This document shows, in pieces, positions 1 to 7,810 of a DNA stretch of 64,000 bases. The position numbers were made by a program, and so were the translations under genes. The stretch covers positions 372,001 to 436,000 of the forward strand of contig NZ_JAKCFC010000002.1 in the NCBI RefSeq assembly GCF_021916785.1. Reading direction: 5' to 3'. The notes below the pieces were generated by a model. That model saw only the letters and a program-made list of their open reading frames with translations, was not told the DNA's origin and did not search any database. Origin of the DNA: Mycolicibacterium lacusdiani (GTDB lineage: Bacteria; Actinomycetota; Actinomycetes; Mycobacteriales; Mycobacteriaceae). Each line of letters begins with the position of its first letter. The stretch's first letter is position 1.

Positions 1-1
1 C

Positions 2-697
2 CATCCGGAGATCGACGTGGTCGACGCGTATGAGATCCAGCTGATCAACATCCGGCAGAAGGTCGCCGAGGGGGCTCGGGTCATCGGCCACAAGGTGGGT
101 CTGTCGTCGGAGGCGATGCAGAAGATGATGGGAGTCGACGAGCCCGATTACGGGCATCTGCTCGACGACATGGAGGTCTTCGAGGATCGGCCGGTCGAGG
201 CCGGTCGGTTCCTGTATCCGCGGGTGGAGGTCGAGGTCGGTTTCATCCTGGCCGACGACCTGCCCGGGGAGGGCTGCACCGAGGACGACGTGCTGGCGGC
301 GACGGCGGCGTTCGCGCCGTCGATCGAGTTGATCGACACCAGGATCACCGACTGGAAGATCAAGTTGTGCGACACGATCGCCGACAACGCCTCGTCTGCG
401 GGCTGGGTGCTGGGGAAGGAACGGGTATCGCCCAAGGACGTCGACATCCGGGCGATCGATGCAGTGTTGACCTGCAATGGCGAGGTGGTCGCCGAGGGAA
501 GAAGTGATGCGGTGCTGGGCAATCCGGTGACTGCGGTGGCGTGGTTGGCGCGCAAGGTCGATCAGTTCGGCGTGCGTTTGAAGGCCGGTGACATCGTGTT
601 GCCGGGATCCTGCACGCGTGCGATAGATGCACGTCCGGGAGACGATTTCGTAGCTCGGTTCGACGGGCTAGGTTCAGTTCACCTTTCCTTCCAGTGA
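2..697 (+). CDS. hsaE: HsaE, 2-hydroxypenta-2,4-dienoate hydratase (5' end outside window)
   Basis: Hydrates the C5 dienoate produced by HsaD from the cholesterol A/B-ring cleavage product, giving 4-hydroxy-2-oxovalerate for HsaF. The reading frame is open from base 2 and ends at TGA 695-697. The visible part, about 231 residues, begins HPEIDVVDAYEIQ, has the hydratase/decarboxylase motif VIGHKVGLSSEAM near its start and the acidic core PSIELIDTRITDW further on. The family is about 260 residues, so roughly 30 N-terminal residues lie upstream; the GTG at 17 is internal. It heads an hsaE-hsaG-hsaF operon (27-nt gap, then a 4-nt overlap), the order seen as Rv3536c-Rv3534c in M. tuberculosis. Confidence 0.93.
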   Translation, partial: HPEIDVVDAYEIQLINIRQKVAEGARVIGHKVGLSSEAMQKMMGVDEPDYGHLLDDMEVFEDRPVEAGRFLYPRVEVEVGFILADDLPGEGCTEDDVLAATAAFAPSIELIDTRITDWKIKLCDTIADNASSAGWVLGKERVSPKDVDIRAIDAVLTCNGEVVAEGRSDAVLGNPVTAVAWLARKVDQFGVRLKAGDIVLPGSCTRAIDARPGDDFVARFDGLGSVHLSFQ

Positions 698-724
698 TGA
701 TCTTCGATTCAGGAGCCGATGCAC

Positions 725-1666
725 ATGGCCGAAATGGCTTCTAGGAAGCGATCCGTCGCGATCGTCGGGTCGGGCAACATCAGCACCGACCTGCTGTACA
801 AGTTGCTGCGGTCGGATTGGCTGGAACCGCGGTGGATGATCGGGATCGACCCGGAGTCCGAGGGTTTGGCGCGGGCGCGCAAGCTGGGGTTGGAGACCAG
901 TCACGAGGGTGTGGATTGGCTTCTCGCGCAGGATGAGAAGCCCGATCTGGTGTTCGAGGCGACCAGTGCCTACGTGCATCGTGAAGCCGCACCGCGCTAC
1001 GCGGAGGCGGGCATCCGCGCGATCGATCTGACCCCGGCGGCCATCGGGCCCGGGGTCATTCCGCCCGCCAACCTGCGCGAGCACCTCGACGCACCGAACG
1101 TGAACATGGTGACCTGCGGTGGGCAGGCGACAATTCCGATCGTCTACGCCGTGACCCGCGCGGTGGAGGCCCAGGGTGGGGTGGTGCCCTACGGCGAGAT
1201 CGTGGCGTCGGTGTCCTCGGCGTCGGCCGGTCCGGGAACCCGGGCCAACATCGACGAATTCACCAAGACCACCAGCGCCGGGGTGTCGGGCATCGGCGGT
1301 GCGCGCCGCGGCAAGGCGATCATCATCCTCAACCCGGCCGATCCGCCGATGATCATGCGCGACACCATCTTCTGCGCGATTCCCGAGGACGCCGACCGCG
1401 ATGCGATCGCCGCGTCGATCCGCGACGTGGTCGCCGAGGTGCAGACCTACGTGCCGGGCTACCGCCTGCTCAACGAGCCGCAGTTCGACGACCCGTCGAT
1501 GAACTCCGGCGGTCAAGCCGTGGTCACGACGTTCATCGAGGTCGAGGGCGCGGGCGACTACCTGCCGCCCTACGCCGGCAATCTCGACATCATGACCGCC
1601 GCGGCCACCAAGGTGGGCGAGGAGATCGCCAAGCAGTCCCTGACAGCAGCAGGAGCGCAATCGTGA
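725..1666 (+). CDS. hsaG: HsaG, acetaldehyde/propionaldehyde dehydrogenase (acylating)
   Basis: Oxidises the aldehyde released by HsaF to the acyl-CoA with NAD+ and CoA. The N-terminal nucleotide-binding motif [17 protein letters not shown] and the catalytic cysteine in [12 protein letters not shown] (about residue 131) are present; length 313 aa is normal. Two ATGs are possible, 719 and 725. AGGAG at 711-715 lies only 3 nt before 719 but 9 nt before 725, so 725 is preferred. Family knowledge: HsaG forms a channelling complex with HsaF, whose start overlaps this stop by 4 nt. Confidence 0.95.
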   Translation: MAEMASRKRSVAIVGSGNISTDLLYKLLRSDWLEPRWMIGIDPESEGLARARKLGLETSHEGVDWLLAQDEKPDLVFEATSAYVHREAAPRYAEAGIRAIDLTPAAIGPGVIPPANLREHLDAPNVNMVTCGGQATIPIVYAVTRAVEAQGGVVPYGEIVASVSSASAGPGTRANIDEFTKTTSAGVSGIGGARRGKAIIILNPADPPMIMRDTIFCAIPEDADRDAIAASIRDVVAEVQTYVPGYRLLNEPQFDDPSMNSGGQAVVTTFIEVEGAGDYLPPYAGNLDIMTAAATKVGEEIAKQSLTAAGAQS

Positions 1667-2733
1667 GCGTCACCACCGGCACCGACGGCATCTACTTCAA
1701 CCCCATCTGGGACGTCCGGATGACCGACACGTCGCTGCGCGACGGGTCCCATCACAAGCGTCACCAGTTCACCCTCGAGGAGGTCGGCTCGATCGTCGCC
1801 GCGCTCGACGCGGCGGGCGTGCCGGTCATCGAGGTGACCCACGGCGACGGGCTGGGCGGGTCGAGCTTCAACTACGGGTTCTCCAAGACCCCGGAGCAGC
1901 AGCTGATCAAGCTGGCGGCCGAGACCGCCAAGGACGCCAAGATCGCCTTCCTGATGCTGCCGGGCGTGGGCACCAAGGAAGACATCAAGGAGGCGCAGAA
2001 CAACGGCGGCTCCATCTGCCGCATCGCCACGCATTGCACCGAGGCCGACGTGTCGATCCAGCACTTCGGCCTGGCCCGTGAACTCGGTCTGGAGACCGTC
2101 GGGTTCTTGATGATGAGCCACACCATCTCTCCGGAGAAGCTCGCCGCTCAGGCGCGGATCATGGCCGATGCGGGATGTCAGTGCGTCTACGTCGTGGACT
2201 CCGCCGGTGCACTGGTCCTCGACGGGGTGGCCGACCGGGTCGCGGCGTTGGTCGCCGAACTCGGCGATGACGCTCAGGTGGGCTTTCACGGTCACGAGAA
2301 CCTGGGGCTCGGCGTCGCAAACTCCATCGAGGCCGTGCGCGCGGGCGCCAAGCAGATCGACGGATCGTGCCGCCGCTTCGGCGCGGGTGCGGGCAACGCG
2401 CCCGTCGAAGCGCTCATCGGCGTGTTCGACAAGATCGGCGTGAAGACCGGCATCGACTTCTTCGACATCGCCGACGCCGCCGAGGAGGTCGTCGCACCTG
2501 CGATGCCGGCCGAGTGCCTGCTCGACCGCAATGCGCTGATCATGGGCTATTCCGGGGTGTACTCCAGTTTCCTCAAGCACGCCATCCGCCAGTCCGAGCG
2601 CTACGGCGTACCCGCGCATCAGCTCCTGCACCGCGCCGGGCAGCGCAAGCTCATCGGCGGCCAGGAGGACCAGCTCATCGACATCGCCCTGGAAATCAAG
2701 CGCGAACAAGACGCTGCGGCAACCGCAGGCTGA
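1663..2733 (+). CDS. hsaF: HsaF, 4-hydroxy-2-oxovalerate aldolase
   Basis: Divalent-metal class II aldolase that cleaves 4-hydroxy-2-oxoacids to pyruvate plus an aldehyde, the last step of the HIP-independent branch of steroid ring degradation. The active-site segment [16 protein letters not shown] (about residues 15-30) and the metal-binding GFHGHENLG motif (about 206-214) are intact, with a C-terminal communication domain; 356 aa. The GTG start at 1663 overlaps the hsaG stop (GTGA) and has AGGAG at 1651-1655. No obvious terminator follows; the next gene starts at 2853-2907. Confidence 0.95.
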   Translation: MSVTTGTDGIYFNPIWDVRMTDTSLRDGSHHKRHQFTLEEVGSIVAALDAAGVPVIEVTHGDGLGGSSFNYGFSKTPEQQLIKLAAETAKDAKIAFLMLPGVGTKEDIKEAQNNGGSICRIATHCTEADVSIQHFGLARELGLETVGFLMMSHTISPEKLAAQARIMADAGCQCVYVVDSAGALVLDGVADRVAALVAELGDDAQVGFHGHENLGLGVANSIEAVRAGAKQIDGSCRRFGAGAGNAPVEALIGVFDKIGVKTGIDFFDIADAAEEVVAPAMPAECLLDRNALIMGYSGVYSSFLKHAIRQSERYGVPAHQLLHRAGQRKLIGGQEDQLIDIALEIKREQDAAATAG

Positions 2734-2906
2734 CCGCCCGGATATCGATACCGCAACAGCCGCTTAACGAACGTCTCCAAGTCCGTCCAGCGAACATCGT
2801 CACTGTAGGCTCGCGATGCGCCGACGTATTCCACGCCGCGCTGCCCTGACGAGTGCTGGCACGCTCACGACATCGGAGACGCGCTCTGACCGTTCAACCG
2901 GCCGAC

Positions 2907-3617
2907 ATGATCTCCGGCCCCCTCGATCCGGAAGCGCACATCCATGCGCCGACGGCGGTCGAAATGGTGGCGGAGTTCGTCGGGGTCCCCAGCGCGCGCG
3001 GAATGATCCACCTCGTCTCCGCCGGTGTCGCCCTCGTCGCGTGCACCGCCCTGGTCTACGGAGCCTGGTACGCGCCGCGGCCGGGCGCCTTCTGGGCGGC
3101 CGTGGTCTACGCCATCGGGATCGTCGGGATGTTCAGCGTCAGTGCCACTTATCACCGGGTCCGGTGGGGGTCGCCGGTCGCCGAGAAGTGGATGAAGCGG
3201 TTCGACCACTCGTTGATCTTCGTCTTCATCGGGGCGTGCTACACACCCCTGGCGGTGCTGGCGATGCCTCCGGACGTCGGCAACAAGGTGCTCGTCATCG
3301 TCTGGACGGGCGCCGCCGCGGGCGTCGCGCTGAAGATGCTGTGGCCGTCGGCCCCGCGTTGGGTCGGGGTCCCGCTGTACCTGCTGCTGGGTTACGTCGC
3401 CGTGCTGTTCGTCGAAGTGCTGCTCGATGGCGCTGGGATCGTGGTCGTCGCACTGCTCGTCGCCGGCGCCGTGTTGTACAACATCGGTGCGATCCTCTAC
3501 GGCACCCGCTGGCCGAATCCGTGGCCGGCGACGTTCGGCCACCACGAGTTCTTTCATGCCTTCACCGCGGTCGGCGCGACGTGCCACTTCGTCGCGATCT
3601 GGCTCCTCGTCAACTGA
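2907..3617 (+). CDS. Hemolysin III-family (PAQR-like) membrane protein
   Basis: Seven-helix membrane protein of the hemolysin III/YqfA family; its physiological role is unknown. Seen: hydrophobic segments from about residue 35 to the C-terminus, the family signatures SATYHR and FDHSLIFVFIGACYTPLA, and a late GHHEFFHAFTAVGATCHF motif whose histidines are the likely metal ligands. The ATG at 2907 gives 236 aa; an in-frame GTG at 2853 would add 18 basic residues (LARSRHRRRALTVQ). No link to the preceding hsa operon is evident apart from strand. Confidence 0.85.
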   Translation: MISGPLDPEAHIHAPTAVEMVAEFVGVPSARGMIHLVSAGVALVACTALVYGAWYAPRPGAFWAAVVYAIGIVGMFSVSATYHRVRWGSPVAEKWMKRFDHSLIFVFIGACYTPLAVLAMPPDVGNKVLVIVWTGAAAGVALKMLWPSAPRWVGVPLYLLLGYVAVLFVEVLLDGAGIVVVALLVAGAVLYNIGAILYGTRWPNPWPATFGHHEFFHAFTAVGATCHFVAIWLLVN

Positions 3618-3727
3618 CGGCCCGTCCGCAGTAGCGCCCGAATCCCCTCTGGCGAATCGGTAGCTGGCCGCTGCGTTCACGACATGCCGACGGCAATAGC
3701 ACCTCGACGCCCCGAGTATGCGCCAAT

Positions 3728-3756
3728 TTGATCTTGAGCTATTCGTAATTCATACT
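3728..3756 (+). promoter_or_regulatory. Candidate promoter of the secreted repeat-protein gene
   Basis: TTGATC (3728-3733) and CATACT (3751-3756) are 17 nt apart in a locally AT-rich stretch, the most sigma-A-like hexamer pair in the 234-bp gap before the gene at 3852. It would give a leader of roughly 90 nt. Pattern match only. Confidence 0.3.
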
Positions 3757-3851
3757 CTTCGGACTTAGCCGTGTCTGGAGAATCCCTTGACCATGCAGGG
3801 CTGATTGGTATTTACTGGACCGACAATTCAACGCATCTGGCTGGGGAAACG

Positions 3852-5234
3852 ATGATCAAGAACATTTGCCGCTATTGCGGCGTAGGCATTACCGCAATCG
3901 GTGCAGGAGCGTTGCTGGTAGCCGGATATAGTTTGCCACTGGCTAACCCCGAGCCGACAGTTCGCGAAGTTGAGCCGACGGCCAACTTCAGCTTCCAAGA
4001 AATGCTGCCCTGGGTCGTGGCGCCGTCGCCGACGACCAGTACTGCGGGTGCCGCCGCCGTGTCGGCAGTCGTCACCGACACCGCCGCAGCGGTGAACGGC
4101 ACGCTCGAGACCGTCAACCGCCTGGGACCGCTGAGCTTCGATCTGAACTCCCTGAGGTCGTTCAGCGCCGCAGGCCCGCCACCCGGGAGCACCGCCGGCA
4201 CGGCCAATTACACCCAGATGGATGAGTGGGTTTCGGGCATCGCCGGTCTGGCGAGCAGCACCGGCGCGATCGGCTTCACCGACAATGCCGTGTCCTACGA
4301 CCCCTACGTGGCCACCCACGCGGGCGTCCTGCAGACCGCCAACCGACTCGGCCCGCTCGTCTTCGACCTCAACGTGCTCAAGGCCATCGGCTTCACTCAG
4401 GCGCCGACCGGCCAGACCGGCATCAATGGGCAACCGGACAACTTCAGTTCCGTCGACATCGGTCGGTGGACTGCTGGAATCCCCGGAATCATCACCAATT
4501 CGGGAACCACCGGCTTCGTCACCTATCAGGACTTCGCGAACGGCCCCTTCTACGACTACCGCGTCGGCGGTTTGAGCACGACCACTCAAGTCGGTCCGAT
4601 GTCGTTCGGATTCAACTTCCTGCCGTTCGTCAGTACCGGAATCCTGCTGCCGCCCACCCTTTCGTTCGGGCTGTCGCCCAATATGACGGCGGCCAATACG
4701 CCGTTCGCGCCATTCACGCCTCCCACGCCGGGAATCGTGCAGCCGAACGGCGGACTCCCGGTTCCGCCGAACGTCATTGCGGTCTCGGCTCCGGCTCAGG
4801 CTCCGGCCCCCGTAGCGCCGCTCGCCGCGGACGAAGCTCAGGCGCTCTCCGCGCCCGCCGAGGCCACCGGTGACGTCGCAACCTTCGACACGGTCGACGA
4901 GACCACCGCCGCGGAGGCGCCGGCGCCCGAGACGCCCGCGGCGACTCCCGAGACCGACGAGGTCACCACCGATGAGCCGGCCGTCGTCATCCCCGGTGTC
5001 AACGGGGCACCGTTGGACAAGCCGTCGACCAGCCCGACGTCGGGATCGGGCGGCCGCGCTCCGTTCACGCCGTTCAAGCCGTTCACCGATGCCATCAGCA
5101 ATGGGATCGGCGCCCTCACCGGAAACCGATTCGCAGCACCCGGTGGTGCCGGTACGCCGGGCGGGGCCGACGCCGGCGGGACGAGCGGTACGGGCTCCGA
5201 GTCCGGCGGAGATGCAGGATCCGACGCAAGCTAG
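3852..5234 (+). CDS. Secreted Pro/Ala-rich protein with three internal repeats
   Basis: Function unrecognised. The ATG at 3852 follows GGGGAAA (3843-3849) and starts with a signal-peptide-like segment (MIKNICR, then GVGITAIGAGALLVAGYSLPLA). The mature part has three repeats of about 90 residues, each containing a beta-rich motif: LGPLSFDLNSLRSF, LGPLVFDLNVLKAIG and VGPMSFGFNFLPF. A low-complexity Pro/Ala/Glu/Thr tail of about 190 residues ending in Gly/Ser-rich sequence follows. Total 460 aa. The architecture suggests an exported surface protein. A longer start at 3771 is possible but would put about 27 polar residues before the signal sequence. Confidence 0.7.
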   Translation: MIKNICRYCGVGITAIGAGALLVAGYSLPLANPEPTVREVEPTANFSFQEMLPWVVAPSPTTSTAGAAAVSAVVTDTAAAVNGTLETVNRLGPLSFDLNSLRSFSAAGPPPGSTAGTANYTQMDEWVSGIAGLASSTGAIGFTDNAVSYDPYVATHAGVLQTANRLGPLVFDLNVLKAIGFTQAPTGQTGINGQPDNFSSVDIGRWTAGIPGIITNSGTTGFVTYQDFANGPFYDYRVGGLSTTTQVGPMSFGFNFLPFVSTGILLPPTLSFGLSPNMTAANTPFAPFTPPTPGIVQPNGGLPVPPNVIAVSAPAQAPAPVAPLAADEAQALSAPAEATGDVATFDTVDETTAAEAPAPETPAATPETDEVTTDEPAVVIPGVNGAPLDKPSTSPTSGSGGRAPFTPFKPFTDAISNGIGALTGNRFAAPGGAGTPGGADAGGTSGTGSESGGDAGSDAS

Positions 5235-5246
5235 GACTCACCGGTG

Positions 5247-5276
5247 AAGGCGCGCCGGCTACGGCCGGCGCGCCTT
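5247..5276. terminator. Bidirectional hairpin terminator
   Basis: A perfect 13-bp GC-rich stem (5247-5259 with 5264-5276) closes a TACG loop. It has an A-rich left flank and a TTT right edge, so it can work in both directions. It lies between the convergent genes ending at 5234 (+) and 5276 (-), overlapping the stop codon of the latter. Confidence 0.8.
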
Positions 5277-5836
5277 TACTTGCACAGCTCGACGATCTTC
5301 TGGCTGGTCGCCTCGACCTCGCGCAGCCGGTCGACCTGGCCGGCGTCGCCGCCATCGGTCCCGGCCAGTGCGTTGATCGTGATGTCCTGCAGCCCCGTCG
5401 CCACGGACCGCAATGAATCAGCGAGTTCGGCTGGAACCGCAGGGCTCAGACTGTCGACGATGTGCTGGCTGCCGATGGCCATGGCCAGGCGCGCGTTGAC
5501 GGCAACGAGCGGTGCCGCGTTCGGGTCGGCGCCAGCGCCCGCCTGACTCTGCAGCGCCACCGAGGTGCGCACCCGCGTATAGGCAGCGCACGCCGCGTCC
5601 TTTGCTTCCGCGACCTGTTGATCGGTCGGTGGTGGCGGAGTGTCGTCGGGCGAGCGCAACAGCGCCCAGCTCGCGACTCCGAGCGCGACGAGTGAGATCA
5701 ACACGGGCACCACGACGGCCAAGCGTCCCGAGCGCTGCGGCGGCAGCGCGGGCGTGGTGACGCGGGGACTGTCCGCGGTCGTGGTCCGCTGCGGTGGCGG
5801 CTGCTCTTCGTCGGGCTTGGCGTGCGTCATCGTCAT
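5276..5836 (-). CDS. Single-pass membrane protein of unknown function
   Basis: 186 aa. A proline/threonine-rich cytoplasmic N-terminus (about 36 residues) precedes one transmembrane helix (LAVVVPVLISLVALGVASWALL, broken here as residues about 39-60) and an extracytoplasmic alpha-helical domain with two cysteines (CAAYTRV and the C-terminal VELCK) that could pair. Start ATG 5836, with a second ATG at 5830. It is similar in plan to many small mycobacterial membrane-anchored proteins, but I cannot assign a family. The gene diverges from the permease at 5933. Confidence 0.7.
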   Translation of the reverse strand: MTMTHAKPDEEQPPPQRTTTADSPRVTTPALPPQRSGRLAVVVPVLISLVALGVASWALLRSPDDTPPPPTDQQVAEAKDAACAAYTRVRTSVALQSQAGAGADPNAAPLVAVNARLAMAIGSQHIVDSLSPAVPAELADSLRSVATGLQDITINALAGTDGGDAGQVDRLREVEATSQKIVELCK

Positions 5837-5932
5837 CGGATGGTAGCCCGCGCCACCACCAGCAATACGATGATCGTCGGCGCGTCGAGCCGGCGTCGCC
5901 GGACGCCCAGCCGGCGCAGGCATGATGGGCCC

Positions 5933-6937
5933 GTGAACGCAGCCCCGTCGTCGTCGACCACTGGGCGACGCCGTGCCGGTTCGCTCGAGATGCTGTTGCT
6001 CGCGCTGCTCGGATTGGCGGTCTCCGCACCATGGTTGAGCGGCGTCGTCGCTGGACATTCGGCGCTGAGCACGGCCGCCACGGTGTTCAGCGGGGTGTTC
6101 GTGCAGGCGTTGCCCTTCCTGGTTCTCGGCGTCGTCGTCAGCGGTCTCATCGCCACCTTCGTCAGCGCCGAGCGGCTGGCGTCCTGGCTGCCCCGTCGGC
6201 CCGCCGCCGCGGTCGCGGTTGCAGGCATCGGCGGCGCTGCGCTGCCCGGCTGTGAATGCGGCTCGGTCCCGGTTGCGCGCAGGCTCTATGGGCCCGGCCG
6301 CACCGGAGCGGCCGCGCTGACGTTCATGCTGTCCGCCCCCGCGATCAACCCCGTGGTGCTGGTCGCGACGACGGTTGCGTTCCCGGGCAATCCCGAGATG
6401 GTGTTGGTCCGGTGCGTGGCGTCGCTGCTGACCGCCGTCGCGATGGGCATGCTGTGGCTGCGCTTCGGCCGCCACGAATGGGTGACGCGCTCACTACCCC
6501 GCACCGACCGGGCGCCGGGGAGTTCGCGGTGGACCACGTTCTCCGAGGCGGCCCGCCACGACTTCCTGCAGGCGGCGTCCTACCTCGTGGTCGGCGCCGC
6601 GGCCGCCGCGACGCTGCGGGTCGTCGTGCCCGCCTGGATGTTCGAACACCTCGCGGGCAACCTGATCCTCGCCGTGCTGACCATGGCGGTGCTCGCCGTC
6701 GTGCTGGCGCTGTGCTCGGAGGCCGATGCGTTCGTGGCGGCGAGCCTGACCATGCTGCCGCTGCTGCCGCGGCTGGTGTTCCTGGTCGTCGGTCCCGCCG
6801 TGGACGTCAAACTCGCGGCGATGCAGGCGGGCATGTTCGGACGCAGCTTCGCCGTGCGGTTCGGCCCGGCCACGTTCGTCGTCGCGACGGTGATCGCGAC
6901 GCTGGTCGGCCTCGCCTTCCTGGGGGACGGTCGATGA
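5933..6937 (+). CDS. Permease of the DUF318/ArsP_1 (YraQ/YcgR) family
   Basis: Predicted multi-helix inner-membrane permease, 334 aa, related to proteins implicated in metal or metalloid transport. Seen: two similar hydrophobic halves, the family cysteine motif GCECGSVPVARRL at about residue 105 and LCSEADAFVA in the second half. The GTG at 5933 is chosen because the hydrophobic part begins soon after; an in-frame ATG at 5822 would overlap the divergent gene. Its stop overlaps the ATG of the next gene (ATGA), so the two are translationally coupled, like YcgR/YcgQ in Bacillus, which are Zur-regulated there; no Zur site was identified here. Confidence 0.82.
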   Translation: MNAAPSSSTTGRRRAGSLEMLLLALLGLAVSAPWLSGVVAGHSALSTAATVFSGVFVQALPFLVLGVVVSGLIATFVSAERLASWLPRRPAAAVAVAGIGGAALPGCECGSVPVARRLYGPGRTGAAALTFMLSAPAINPVVLVATTVAFPGNPEMVLVRCVASLLTAVAMGMLWLRFGRHEWVTRSLPRTDRAPGSSRWTTFSEAARHDFLQAASYLVVGAAAAATLRVVVPAWMFEHLAGNLILAVLTMAVLAVVLALCSEADAFVAASLTMLPLLPRLVFLVVGPAVDVKLAAMQAGMFGRSFAVRFGPATFVVATVIATLVGLAFLGDGR

Positions 6938-7662
6938 GCCGGTTCACCCAGAATCTGGTCCTGCTGCTGGTCGGCGCGAGCATGGCGGTGATGCTGCTGC
7001 GAGGGACCTACGTGCACTACGTAAAGCCTGCGCTGCTGCCGTGGCTCGTGATCGCCGCGGTGGTGCTGGTCGGGCTCGGTCTGGCCGCGGTGGTCCGCGA
7101 CGTGCGCAACGCCGGCCGACCCGACGAGCACCACGACGACGCACACGGCCATGGCCATCGGCACCGCGGCGGGCTGGCGTGGCTGCTGCTCGTGCCGATC
7201 GCGATGGTCGCGTTCATCGTGCCCCCGCCGCTGGACGCCCGCGGCGCCACCGCCGCGCCGCCCGTCACGTCGGCGCCGAAGCCGCGCGACTTTCCACCGC
7301 TGCCTGCCGGACCCGCGCCGACCGTCGCGGTGCCCGAGATCGTGATGCGAGCTGCCGCCGACCCGGCGCGCAGTCTCGACGGCCGGACGATCACCGCCAC
7401 CGGCTTCACGCTGCGCTACCCCGACGGCGTCTACCTCGGCCGCGTGGTCATCGTCTGCTGCGCAGCCGACGCCCAACTGGCACGGATCCGGCTGTCGGGC
7501 CCGGCCGCCGCGACCGCCGCCGCCTTCGGCGAGGAGACGTGGATAGCGGTGGAGGGCGAAGTCGAGCCGGGCTCCGCGCAGGCGGTCAACGACTACGTGC
7601 CCACGATGAGCGCCGCGACGGTGACGCGCATCGAGAAGCCCGCCAACACCTACGCGTATTGA
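6934..7662 (+). CDS. TIGR03943/DUF1980-family partner of the permease
   Basis: 242 aa with two N-terminal transmembrane helices, a cytoplasmic or loop histidine/aspartate-rich stretch (HHDDAHGHGHRH, about residues 71-82), a third helix and a C-terminal OB-like domain ending ANTYAY. This is the YcgQ partner of the DUF318 permease, and the ATGA overlap with the upstream gene supports a two-component membrane system. The His-rich loop suggests metal handling (inference). The extracytoplasmic domain carries a CC pair (VVIVCCAADA) conserved in this family. Confidence 0.8.
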   Translation: MSRFTQNLVLLLVGASMAVMLLRGTYVHYVKPALLPWLVIAAVVLVGLGLAAVVRDVRNAGRPDEHHDDAHGHGHRHRGGLAWLLLVPIAMVAFIVPPPLDARGATAAPPVTSAPKPRDFPPLPAGPAPTVAVPEIVMRAAADPARSLDGRTITATGFTLRYPDGVYLGRVVIVCCAADAQLARIRLSGPAAATAAAFGEETWIAVEGEVEPGSAQAVNDYVPTMSAATVTRIEKPANTYAY

Positions 7663-7673
7663 TCTGCGCCAAC

Positions 7674-7720
7674 GTCGAGTTTCCGTTGACGTTCGCGCGT
7701 TCCGCCGACGGAAAGTCGAC
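7674..7720. terminator. Imperfect hairpin after the permease pair
   Basis: GTCGAGTTTCCGT (7674-7686) pairs with ACGGAAAGTCGAC (7708-7720) with one mismatch across a 21-nt loop, just after the stop at 7662. It has no T tract, which is usual for mycobacterial terminators. It could instead be an intergenic repeat. Confidence 0.4.
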
Positions 7721-7810
7721 GCTCGCGGTGGGCTGCGACCCGTCCGTCGGAGCGACCCGGCACGATGGACCCATGACAACCCACCATCGCTGCGCTCGCC
7801 CGCGCCGCCC

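Noticed and set aside
674..1660. Long minus-strand open frame (328 codons) opposite hsaG
   Set aside because: Antisense shadow of a well-conserved gene in GC-rich DNA; no family resemblance and codon pattern follows the plus-strand gene.
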